Shown here: positions 35,498 through 43,034 of the stretch, in pieces
Layout: each line of letters opens with the position of its first letter
Numbering within the stretch: the first letter of the stretch is position 1
Assembly: GCF_049316285.1 (NCBI RefSeq)
Contig: NZ_JBMOXA010000012.1
Location: forward strand, 1-64,000
Reading direction: 5' to 3'
Origin: Rhodoferax_B sp049316285
GTDB lineage: Bacteria > Pseudomonadota > Gammaproteobacteria > Burkholderiales > Burkholderiaceae_C
DNA: 64,000 nucleotides
The notes under the pieces: generated by a model
The model's input: only the letters and a program-made list of their open reading frames with translations
What the model was told of the DNA's origin: nothing
The model's database searches: none
Program-made: the position numbers and the translations under genes

Positions 35498-35513
35498 GAA
35501 GTAGAACGAAATA

Positions 35514-36911
35514 ATGACCGAGGGAACCTATGCCAGCACGGGCGCCGGAGACAGCTTGTGGCTGGCTTGCCTGGAACAGCTGGCGCAAGAACTGCCAGAG
35601 CAGCAGTTCAACACCTGGATCAAACCATTGGTGGCGCAGGTCAACGAAGACTTCACCAAAATGACGGTGTTTGTCGCCAATCGATTCAAGCTGGATTGGG
35701 TGCGCGCGCAGTATGCTGGCCGCATCGTTGTATTGCTGGAAAAGACCTACGGGCAACCGATTTCCGTAGAGTTAGCGCTCACCCCGCGTGAAGCGCCCGC
35801 GCGCTCTTATGCCCCCGCCCTGCAAGCCCCGACACTGGTGGCTGCAGCCGAATCCGTGAACATGAGCGAAGACAGCAACCCCGCTGTCTTCAAGAACCGC
35901 CTCAACTCCGCGCTGACCTTCGACACACTGATCGAAGGCACGGCCAACCGCATGGCCCGTGCGGCAGCAATGCATGTCGCCGGCACGCCCGGCCATCTCT
36001 ACAACCCGCTTTTCATTTATGGTGGTGTTGGGCTGGGGAAAACCCACTTGATGCACGCTGTGGGCAACCGTCTTCTGGCTGACCGGCCGGACGCCAAAGT
36101 TCTTTATATCCATGCCGAACAGTTTGTGTCGGACGTGGTGAAGGCCTACCAACGCAAGACGTTTGACGAATTCAAAGAGCGTTACCACTCGCTCGATCTG
36201 CTGCTGATCGACGACGTGCAGTTCTTCGCCAACAAAGACCGCACGCAAGAAGAGTTCTTCAATGCGTTCGAGGCTTTGCTGACCAAGAAGTCGCACATCG
36301 TGATGACCAGCGACACCTATCCCAAGGGCTTGGCCGACATCCACGAGCGCCTGGTGTCGCGCTTCGACTCAGGGTTGACCGTGGCCATAGAGCCGCCCGA
36401 GCTGGAAATGCGCGTCGCGATCTTGATCAACAAGTCACGCGCCGAAGGCACCGAAATGCCCGAGGAAGTGGCTTTCTTCGTCGCGAAAAACGTGCGCTCC
36501 AACGTGCGCGAGCTCGAAGGCGCGTTGCGCAAGTGCCTGGCCTATTCGCGTTTCAACCAAAAAGAGATCTCTATCCAGCTCGCCCGTGAGGCGCTGCGCG
36601 ACCTGCTGTCGATTCAAAACCGGCAGATCTCGGTGGAAAACATCCAAAAAACGGTGGCCGACTACTACAAAATCAAGGTCGCCGACATGTATTCCAAGAA
36701 GCGCCCGGCCTCGATCGCCCGGCCACGGCAGATCGCCATGTACCTGGCCAAAGAGCTGACACAAAAGAGCCTGCCGGAGATTGGCGAGCTGTTCGGCGGC
36801 CGCGACCACACCACCGTTTTGCACGCCGTGCGCAAGATTGGCGGCGAACGCCAGCAACTCACTGAACTGAACCAGCAATTACACGTGCTGGAACAGACAC
36901 TCAAAGGCTGA
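35514..36911 (+). CDS. dnaA: Chromosomal replication initiator DnaA
   Basis: The 465-residue product has domain I (WLACLEQLAQELPEQQFNTWI), a short linker, the AAA+ domain with Walker A GGVGLGKTH (170-178) and Walker B LLLIDDVQFF. C-terminal domain IV has the GGRDHTTVLHAVRKI box-binding signature. It loads the helicase at oriC. dnaN and gyrB follow in the same direction. Confidence 0.97.
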   Translation: MTEGTYASTGAGDSLWLACLEQLAQELPEQQFNTWIKPLVAQVNEDFTKMTVFVANRFKLDWVRAQYAGRIVVLLEKTYGQPISVELALTPREAPARSYAPALQAPTLVAAAESVNMSEDSNPAVFKNRLNSALTFDTLIEGTANRMARAAAMHVAGTPGHLYNPLFIYGGVGLGKTHLMHAVGNRLLADRPDAKVLYIHAEQFVSDVVKAYQRKTFDEFKERYHSLDLLLIDDVQFFANKDRTQEEFFNAFEALLTKKSHIVMTSDTYPKGLADIHERLVSRFDSGLTVAIEPPELEMRVAILINKSRAEGTEMPEEVAFFVAKNVRSNVRELEGALRKCLAYSRFNQKEISIQLAREALRDLLSIQNRQISVENIQKTVADYYKIKVADMYSKKRPASIARPRQIAMYLAKELTQKSLPEIGELFGGRDHTTVLHAVRKIGGERQQLTELNQQLHVLEQTLKG

Positions 36912-37032
36912 TCGGTGCCGCACATGCAGAGCGTTCGGCAGGGCAAAAACAGGGGAGAATCCGAGGCTGGGTGGAAGCGCTGCGCGACAGCCACGGATTG
37001 CAAGATTTACTACATTACACAAAGAGGTTGAC

Positions 37033-38139
37033 ATGATCGTCCTGAAGGCAACGCAAAGCAAATTGCTCGCGATACTGCAGTCCGTCTCGGGCATTGTGGA
37101 GCGTCGGCACACGCTGCCCATTCTGGCCAACGTCATGTTGCGCAAGACGGGTTCATCGGTGCAATTGACCACCAGCGACCTTGAAATCCAGATCCGCACC
37201 ACCGCCGAACTGGATGGCGACACCGGCAACTTCACCACCACCGTGGGCGCCCGCAAGCTGATCGACATCTTGCGCGCCATGCCGTCCGACCAAACCGTCA
37301 CGCTCGAATCCAGCCAAAGCAAGCTGGTGCTCAAGGGCGGCAAGAGCAAGTTCACGCTGCAAAGCCTGCCGGCCGAAGACTTTCCGCTGGTACAAGAAGC
37401 CGCCAGCTTTGGCCCCGTGTTCAGCGTGCCGCAAAAAACGCTGAAAGACCTGCTGAGCCAGGTTTCGTTTGCCATGGCAGTACACGACATTCGCTACTAC
37501 CTCAACGGCATTTTGTTTGTCGCCGAAGGCAACACCTTGAGCCTGGTGTCGACCGACGGCCATCGCCTGGCCTTTGCCTCTGCCACGCTGGACGTGGAAG
37601 TGCCCAAGCAAGAGGTGATCTTGCCGCGCAAAACCGTGCTGGAAATGCAGCGCCTGCTGAGCGACGCCGAAGGCGCCATCGAAATGCAGTTTGCCAACAA
37701 CCAGGCCAAGTTCACCTTTGGCGGCATGGAGTTCGTGACCAAGCTGGTCGAGGGCAAGTTCCCCGACTACAACCGCGTGATCCCCAAGAACCACAAGAAC
37801 AGCATCACGCTGGGCCGCCAGGCCTTGTTGTCCAGCCTGCAGCGCACCGCCATCTTGACCAGCGACAAATTCAAGGGCGTGCGCCTGAACCTCGACCCCG
37901 GCACGCTGCGCATTGCCTCCAGCAATGCCGAGCAAGAAGAGGCGATGGACGAACTCGACATCGACTACGGTGGTGACAGCATCGAAATTGGCTTCAACGT
38001 GACCTACCTGATCGACGCGTTGGCCAACATGAGCCAGGACATGGTGTCGATTGAACTCAGCGACGGTAACAGCTCCGCTCTGGTGACCATTCCAGAAAAC
38101 CAGAACTTCAAATACGTTGTGATGCCCATGCGCATCTAG
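37033..38139 (+). CDS. dnaN: DNA polymerase III beta sliding clamp
   Basis: The 368-residue product has the three-fold clamp architecture and the typical start MIVLKATQSKLLAILQSVSG and end YVVMPMRI. It forms the ring that tethers Pol III. It lies 121 bases after dnaA, with AAAGAGG before the ATG. Confidence 0.97.
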   Translation: MIVLKATQSKLLAILQSVSGIVERRHTLPILANVMLRKTGSSVQLTTSDLEIQIRTTAELDGDTGNFTTTVGARKLIDILRAMPSDQTVTLESSQSKLVLKGGKSKFTLQSLPAEDFPLVQEAASFGPVFSVPQKTLKDLLSQVSFAMAVHDIRYYLNGILFVAEGNTLSLVSTDGHRLAFASATLDVEVPKQEVILPRKTVLEMQRLLSDAEGAIEMQFANNQAKFTFGGMEFVTKLVEGKFPDYNRVIPKNHKNSITLGRQALLSSLQRTAILTSDKFKGVRLNLDPGTLRIASSNAEQEEAMDELDIDYGGDSIEIGFNVTYLIDALANMSQDMVSIELSDGNSSALVTIPENQNFKYVVMPMRI

Positions 38140-38180
38140 GCCTCTCGACCATCCCGTCGCCCAGAGCCCTACCTACCCAG

Positions 38181-38209
38181 CCCGCAATGAACACACCGTT
38201 CAATGCGGG
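38181..38209 (+). terminator. Weak terminator-like hairpin between dnaN and gyrB
   Basis: CCCGCAATGAAC (38181-38192) pairs with GTTCAATGCGGG (38198-38209) with one mismatch, followed by only TTT. It may attenuate rather than stop transcription into gyrB. Confidence 0.45.
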
Positions 38210-38242
38210 TTTGGTCCATCAAGAGATTGAGATCCGACCGTT

Positions 38243-40858
38243 ATGACCGCAGAAAACCAGCCCATTGATCCCAACGCTGAAAGCACTTCCACCGGTGCCG
38301 ACAATGCGGACAGCTCCAACTACCAGCCCAAGATCGACACCAATCAAGCCGGTGCATCCGAGGCCTATGGCGAAGGCGCTATCCAGATTCTGGAAGGGCT
38401 GGAAGCCGTGCGCAAACGACCCGGCATGTACATCGGCGACACGTCCGACGGCACCGGCTTGCACCACCTGGTGTTTGAAGTGGTGGACAACTCCATCGAC
38501 GAGGCACTTGCCGGCCACTGCGACGACATCCTGGTCACCATCCACTCTGACAATTCGGTCAGCGTGGTCGACAACGGGCGGGGCATTCCCACCGGCGTCA
38601 AGATGGACGACAAACACGAACCCAAGCGCAGCGCGGCAGAAATCGCTCTGACCGAATTACACGCCGGCGGCAAGTTCAACCAGAACAGCTACAAGGTTTC
38701 GGGCGGCCTGCACGGCGTGGGTGTGAGCTGCGTGAACGCGCTCTCCAAAATGCTGCGCCTGACCATCCGGCGTGACGGCAAGGTGCACGTCATGGAGTTC
38801 AGCAAAGGCTTTGTGCAGAACCGCATTACCGAAGTGGTGAACGGCGTGGAAGTCTCGCCCATGAAGATCATGGGCGACACCGAAAAGCGCGGCACCGAAG
38901 TGCACTTTCTGCCCGACACCGAGATCTTCCAGCAGAACAGCGACTTCCACTACGAGATTCTGAGCAAGCGCCTGCGCGAACTGTCCTTTCTGAACAACGG
39001 CGTGCGCATCCGCCTGAAAGACGAACGCAGCGGCAAGGAAGACGACTTCGCCGGCGCCGGTGGTGTGCAGGGCTTTGTGAACTTCATCAACAAAGGCAAA
39101 ACCGTTCTGCACCCCAACGTGTTCCACGCCATGGGCGACCGCCAAAGCGACCAGGGCACGAACATCGGCGTGGAAGTGGCCATGCAGTGGAACAGCGGCT
39201 ACAACGAGCAAGTGCTGTGCTTCACCAACAACATTCCGCAGCGCGACGGCGGCACCCACCTGACCGGCCTGCGCGCCGCCATGACGCGTGTGATCAACAA
39301 GTACATAGACGACAGCGAAGTCGCCAAGAAAGCCAAGGTCGAAGTCACCGGCGACGACATGCGCGAAGGCCTGACCTGTGTGCTCAGCGTGAAGGTGCCC
39401 GAGCCCAAGTTCAGCAGCCAGACCAAAGACAAACTGGTCAGCTCCGAAGTGCGCGGCCCGGTGGAAGACATCGTCAGCAAGCTGCTGTTCGACTACCTGC
39501 AGGAACGCCCGAACGACGCCAAGATCATCGTTGGCAAAATCATTGAAGCCGCGCGCGCCCGCGAAGCCGCACGCAAGGCCCGCGACATGACACGCCGCAA
39601 GGGTGTGCTGGACGGCATGGGCCTGCCCGGCAAACTGGCCGACTGCCAGGAAAAAGACCCCGCCATGTGCGAGATCTACATCGTCGAGGGTGACTCCGCC
39701 GGCGGCTCTGCCAAGCAGGGTCGCGACCGTAAGTTCCAGGCCATCCTGCCGCTGCGCGGCAAGATCTTGAACGTGGAGAAAGCGCGCTACGAAAAGCTGC
39801 TCACCAGCAACGAAATCTTGACGCTGATCACCGCTCTGGGCACCGGCATCGGCAACGCCAGCGGTGGTGATGCGAAGAACGGCGCCGACGACTTCAACGT
39901 CGCCAAGCTGCGCTACCACCGCATCATCATCATGACCGATGCGGACGTTGACGGCGCCCACATCCGCACGCTGCTGCTGACCTTCTTCTACCGCCAAATG
40001 CCCGAGCTGGTGGAACGTGGCCACATCTACATCGCCCAGCCACCACTCTACAAAGTGAAGGCCGGCAAAGAAGAGCTGTACTTGAAGGATGCCAGCGCGC
40101 TCGACGGCTTCCTGCTACGCATTGCCCTGATCAACGCCACCGTGCACACCGGCGGCAGCAGCAACACCGCCCTCACCGGCGACACATTGGCCGAGCTGGC
40201 ACGCAAGCACCAAGTGGCTGAAGCCGTGATCGCCCGCCTGAGCAACTTCCTCGACGCTGAAGCACTGCGCTCCATCGCCGATGGCGTGAGCCTGAACCTG
40301 GATACCGTGCCCGATGCCGAAGCCTCCGCCGTGGCCTTGCAGGCCAGCCTGCGCGCCTTGGGCAGCGGCGCCGAAGTCAGCGGCGAATTCGATGCGCGTA
40401 CCGACAAGCCTATTCTGCGCATCAGCCGCCGCCACCACGGCAACATCAAGAGCAGTGTGCTCACGCAAGATTTCGTGCACGGTGCCGATTACGCATCCTT
40501 GAGCGAGGCCGCCACCACTTTCCGCGATTTGCTGGGCGAGGGTGCACGCGTCACGCGTGGTGAAGGTGAACGCCAGAAAGAAGAACGCGTCAGCGATTTC
40601 CGCCAGGCCATGCGCTGGCTCATCACCCAAGCCGAGCAGTCCACCAGCCGCCAGCGCTACAAAGGTTTGGGCGAAATGAACCCGGCCCAACTCTGGGAAA
40701 CCACCATGGACCCCACCGTGCGCCGCCTGCTGCGCGTACAGATCGACGACGCCATCGAAGCCGACCGTGTGTTCACCATGCTCATGGGTGATGACGTAGA
40801 GCCACGCAGAGACTTCATCGAAACCAACGCCTTGCGCGCGGACAATATCGACGTTTGA
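38243..40858 (+). CDS. gyrB: DNA gyrase subunit B
   Basis: The 871-residue product has an N-terminal tail (about 40 residues), the GHKL ATPase (VRKRPGMYIGDT; DNGRGIPTG) and the transducer domain. The Toprim domain has EGDSAGGSAKQGRDRK (about 480-495) and the tail QRYKGLGEMNP. The insertion around residues 620-770 is of the long type seen in beta/gamma-proteobacteria. With GyrA it introduces negative supercoils. Confidence 0.97.
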   Translation: MTAENQPIDPNAESTSTGADNADSSNYQPKIDTNQAGASEAYGEGAIQILEGLEAVRKRPGMYIGDTSDGTGLHHLVFEVVDNSIDEALAGHCDDILVTIHSDNSVSVVDNGRGIPTGVKMDDKHEPKRSAAEIALTELHAGGKFNQNSYKVSGGLHGVGVSCVNALSKMLRLTIRRDGKVHVMEFSKGFVQNRITEVVNGVEVSPMKIMGDTEKRGTEVHFLPDTEIFQQNSDFHYEILSKRLRELSFLNNGVRIRLKDERSGKEDDFAGAGGVQGFVNFINKGKTVLHPNVFHAMGDRQSDQGTNIGVEVAMQWNSGYNEQVLCFTNNIPQRDGGTHLTGLRAAMTRVINKYIDDSEVAKKAKVEVTGDDMREGLTCVLSVKVPEPKFSSQTKDKLVSSEVRGPVEDIVSKLLFDYLQERPNDAKIIVGKIIEAARAREAARKARDMTRRKGVLDGMGLPGKLADCQEKDPAMCEIYIVEGDSAGGSAKQGRDRKFQAILPLRGKILNVEKARYEKLLTSNEILTLITALGTGIGNASGGDAKNGADDFNVAKLRYHRIIIMTDADVDGAHIRTLLLTFFYRQMPELVERGHIYIAQPPLYKVKAGKEELYLKDASALDGFLLRIALINATVHTGGSSNTALTGDTLAELARKHQVAEAVIARLSNFLDAEALRSIADGVSLNLDTVPDAEASAVALQASLRALGSGAEVSGEFDARTDKPILRISRRHHGNIKSSVLTQDFVHGADYASLSEAATTFRDLLGEGARVTRGEGERQKEERVSDFRQAMRWLITQAEQSTSRQRYKGLGEMNPAQLWETTMDPTVRRLLRVQIDDAIEADRVFTMLMGDDVEPRRDFIETNALRADNIDV

Positions 40859-40876
40859 TTTTGTTGTAGCTAGACG

Positions 40877-40911
40877 CATAAGCTGAGAATTTGAGAGCCA
40901 TAAGTTGAGAA
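40877..40911 (+). repeat. Two copies of a 13-base motif behind gyrB
   Basis: CATAAGCTGAGAA (40877-40889) and CATAAGTTGAGAA (40899-40911) are 22 bases apart; the second is part of the gyrB terminator stem. A third relative, CATAAATTGAGAA, is at 53765-53777 beyond the defence-type genes. Confidence 0.45.
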
Positions 40912-40926
40912 ACTTATGGCTCTTTT
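40894..40926 (+). terminator. Intrinsic terminator of gyrB
   Basis: AGAGCCATAAGTT (40894-40906) pairs perfectly with AACTTATGGCTCT (40911-40923), followed by TTTT. Confidence 0.88.
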
Positions 40927-41111
40927 GCTTTGGATAGCCAGAAGCAAAACTGTATTTCTTCAGTCATTTACCTGCGACGCAGGCAGCCACTCCGCCTAAA
41001 TAACTGCGGTTCAGGGCATTGGCTAGACTTCGGCAATCGGCCAAGTGCCGGCTTTCAGCTAGAAAGCCTAGTTGGTAATGGTCGTACTCTTGGTCCAAGA
41101 ATAGGAACAAC

Positions 41112-42551
41112 ATGTACCTAGAAGACACATCGTTTGATGCCGTCATCACCGACAAAAACGGACTGACCCTCGAAGTCGACTGTCGTGTATCAGAGCCCGC
41201 TGCCAGTGGTTTGCCGGCGTCGATTTCAATCGAGATTCCGCTGAGGGACAAGGAGCAAGGGGCGCTGCAGAACCCCTGCGCGCTTCGCGGCACGGGCAGT
41301 GGCTTCGAGATTGAAATTAAGGAGCTTTGGTACCGCTCAATTCCCGTTGGCGGAACAAGCAGAAAGCACGCACGGGGGACGTTCGACATCAATCATGCGG
41401 GACATCTCTGGGTAAGTCAGAGTCACTGGCGAAGCGAACGGGCTCGGCTCCGATTTCTGCTCTCGCCGGTGCGATTCTTCAAGAAGCACAGCAGCGCAGC
41501 GATGGTCAACTACGCCGCGACACCGAACATGACGGTGGAGCTTTTTAAGCTGCAAACTGTGGAGCTTGGCGAGATTCGCTTCATCAAGTATTGGTCTGTT
41601 CATCACGTTGACCACAAAGGGGTCGCTGCGGAAATTCGCGCCAGCTTTGCCGCTGAAGTTTCGTGCGACGAGTTGACTGAGACTCCCGTTGAGCAATTGG
41701 TCGAGAAGATGAAATCAGTGCTGATTCCCCTTTCATTACTGACGAGGCAAGCCATAACGCTGCATGGTTGGCTGTGGGAGAAACGGGAAGGCGTTGAGGC
41801 TATGTGGTTTGTTCCGCTGGACCCCAACCTCGCCCCAGACATGGCGGAAGAGCCAGTTGAGGACGTCTGCTTCCCAAGGGAATTTGATGCACATGCGCAG
41901 GCCCTCGTCGATAAGTTTCTCCGGGCACTACCAGAAACGCAGGAAGCCATTACGTTGATATCCGTCGCGTTGGCACCGCATGTCAAAAGGTCAACTGCTG
42001 GTAATTTCTCCGCTTTGTTCAGCGCCTTGGAGCAGGTCATCGCACTTGATAGGCTAACAAAGGAAGAGCGGAAGAGGCTTCGTGAGTCAGATGCAGAGGT
42101 GATTGCCGGACTACTTGATTTGAAGAGCCGCGTGGAGGCGACTTCGAGTCCAAATGCGGTGAGCGTGGCAGCCCGAATTGAGGGATTTGCAAAATCAGTG
42201 GAAGGAAGCGGCCCGAGCTTCAACGTCCGATTTGAAAAGTTCCAAGCCGCCCATCCAAAGCTGGCCGGCTATATGTCCGACCTGTGGCCGCTGCGGGGCA
42301 CGGCGAAACTACCTGGGCTAAAGCAGATACGAGATTCGATTGCACATGGCCTCCGGCAGGAATACAGCATGCACGCGATTGCCGTAGCCCACTGGCACTT
42401 CGCTCGGCTCGCGGAACGTCTGGCGTTCGTCGTTCTTGACCTTGATGTGCCTCGCGGCCTTCGTTTAGGCTCTCATCTGTTGAGGCGTGAGCAGTGGTAT
42501 GACCGCTCTGAGTGGGAAGCCGTACGGGCAGCGGCCAAGCGTAAGTCCTAG
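41112..42551 (+). CDS. HEPN-domain protein, ApeA-like candidate defence RNase
   Basis: The 479-residue product has a beta-rich N-terminal half (about 1-200) and a helical C-terminus. The C-terminus carries RDSIAHG, an R-x4-H motif at Arg407/His412, typical of HEPN ribonucleases. The order (N-terminal sensor-like domain, C-terminal HEPN) resembles ApeA, a single-gene abortive phage-defence protein. The link to that family is by architecture, not by alignment. It is the first gene after the gyrB terminator, faces the AAA-ATPase unit, and is less GC-biased than the flanking core genes. It probably cleaves RNA on activation. Confidence 0.6.
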   Translation: MYLEDTSFDAVITDKNGLTLEVDCRVSEPAASGLPASISIEIPLRDKEQGALQNPCALRGTGSGFEIEIKELWYRSIPVGGTSRKHARGTFDINHAGHLWVSQSHWRSERARLRFLLSPVRFFKKHSSAAMVNYAATPNMTVELFKLQTVELGEIRFIKYWSVHHVDHKGVAAEIRASFAAEVSCDELTETPVEQLVEKMKSVLIPLSLLTRQAITLHGWLWEKREGVEAMWFVPLDPNLAPDMAEEPVEDVCFPREFDAHAQALVDKFLRALPETQEAITLISVALAPHVKRSTAGNFSALFSALEQVIALDRLTKEERKRLRESDAEVIAGLLDLKSRVEATSSPNAVSVAARIEGFAKSVEGSGPSFNVRFEKFQAAHPKLAGYMSDLWPLRGTAKLPGLKQIRDSIAHGLRQEYSMHAIAVAHWHFARLAERLAFVVLDLDVPRGLRLGSHLLRREQWYDRSEWEAVRAAAKRKS

Positions 42552-42649
42552 AGAAGGGCCCTTTTTGCTGTTAGCCGGATTAACCAGCTTAGGTGGTAGG
42601 GTTGGCAGAAAAACGGCGCATCCCAACGAGGCTTTTACCGCCGAGCGAG

Positions 42650-42982
42650 TTACTTTGGCGGTTCCTCTGGGAGGTCGGGGTCCAGGCCAAAGATGTCACA
42701 CAGATTACGGTAGGCCTCGGGCGAAAGCTCCTCGTCAACCGAACTCACGACCGGGATGGTAGTACGGAGTGCCCTGCAGTGTTCAAGCAGACTCTGCGTT
42801 TCGGCTCGCTTGTGGATTTTCCCGGCCTGCGCTGCGTCCAAGCGTTGCTCAGCATGCGCGATGAAATCGTCCAACGTCTCAGCCAAATTGCGTAGGCGCG
42901 TCTGATATTTGCGCCGAATCGACCCCTTCGGGTCCTTGATTTCGGCTTTGCCTTGAAGGCTATTAAAAAAGTCGTCGGTCAT
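42650..42982 (-). CDS. Small hypothetical protein coupled to the AAA ATPase
   Basis: The 110-residue product starts at 42982 behind GGAGAAAAA. It is mostly charged and helical (KYQTRLRNLAETLDDFIAHA), with an acidic, proline-rich tail DPDLPEEPPK. No family is recognised. It follows the large ATPase gene by 52 bases in the same direction, so the two probably form one operon and may form a complex (inference). Confidence 0.6.
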   Translation of the reverse strand: MTDDFFNSLQGKAEIKDPKGSIRRKYQTRLRNLAETLDDFIAHAEQRLDAAQAGKIHKRAETQSLLEHCRALRTTIPVVSSVDEELSPEAYRNLCDIFGLDPDLPEEPPK

Positions 42983-43034
42983 TTTTTCTCCGGGTTGTAT
43001 CGGGCGATGTAGCTGTGCGCGGAATGGTCGGGCA

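Larger units (their letters stand above)
35098..35513. other. Probable replication origin region (oriC)
   Basis: This 416-base gap lies between rpmH and dnaA, the usual oriC position in many bacteria. It contains two perfect DnaA boxes in opposite orientation near dnaA, and the stretch between them, with TTGATAAATTATACT, is AT-rich. The rpmH and dnaA promoters must also be here. Activity as an origin is inferred from position. Confidence 0.65.
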
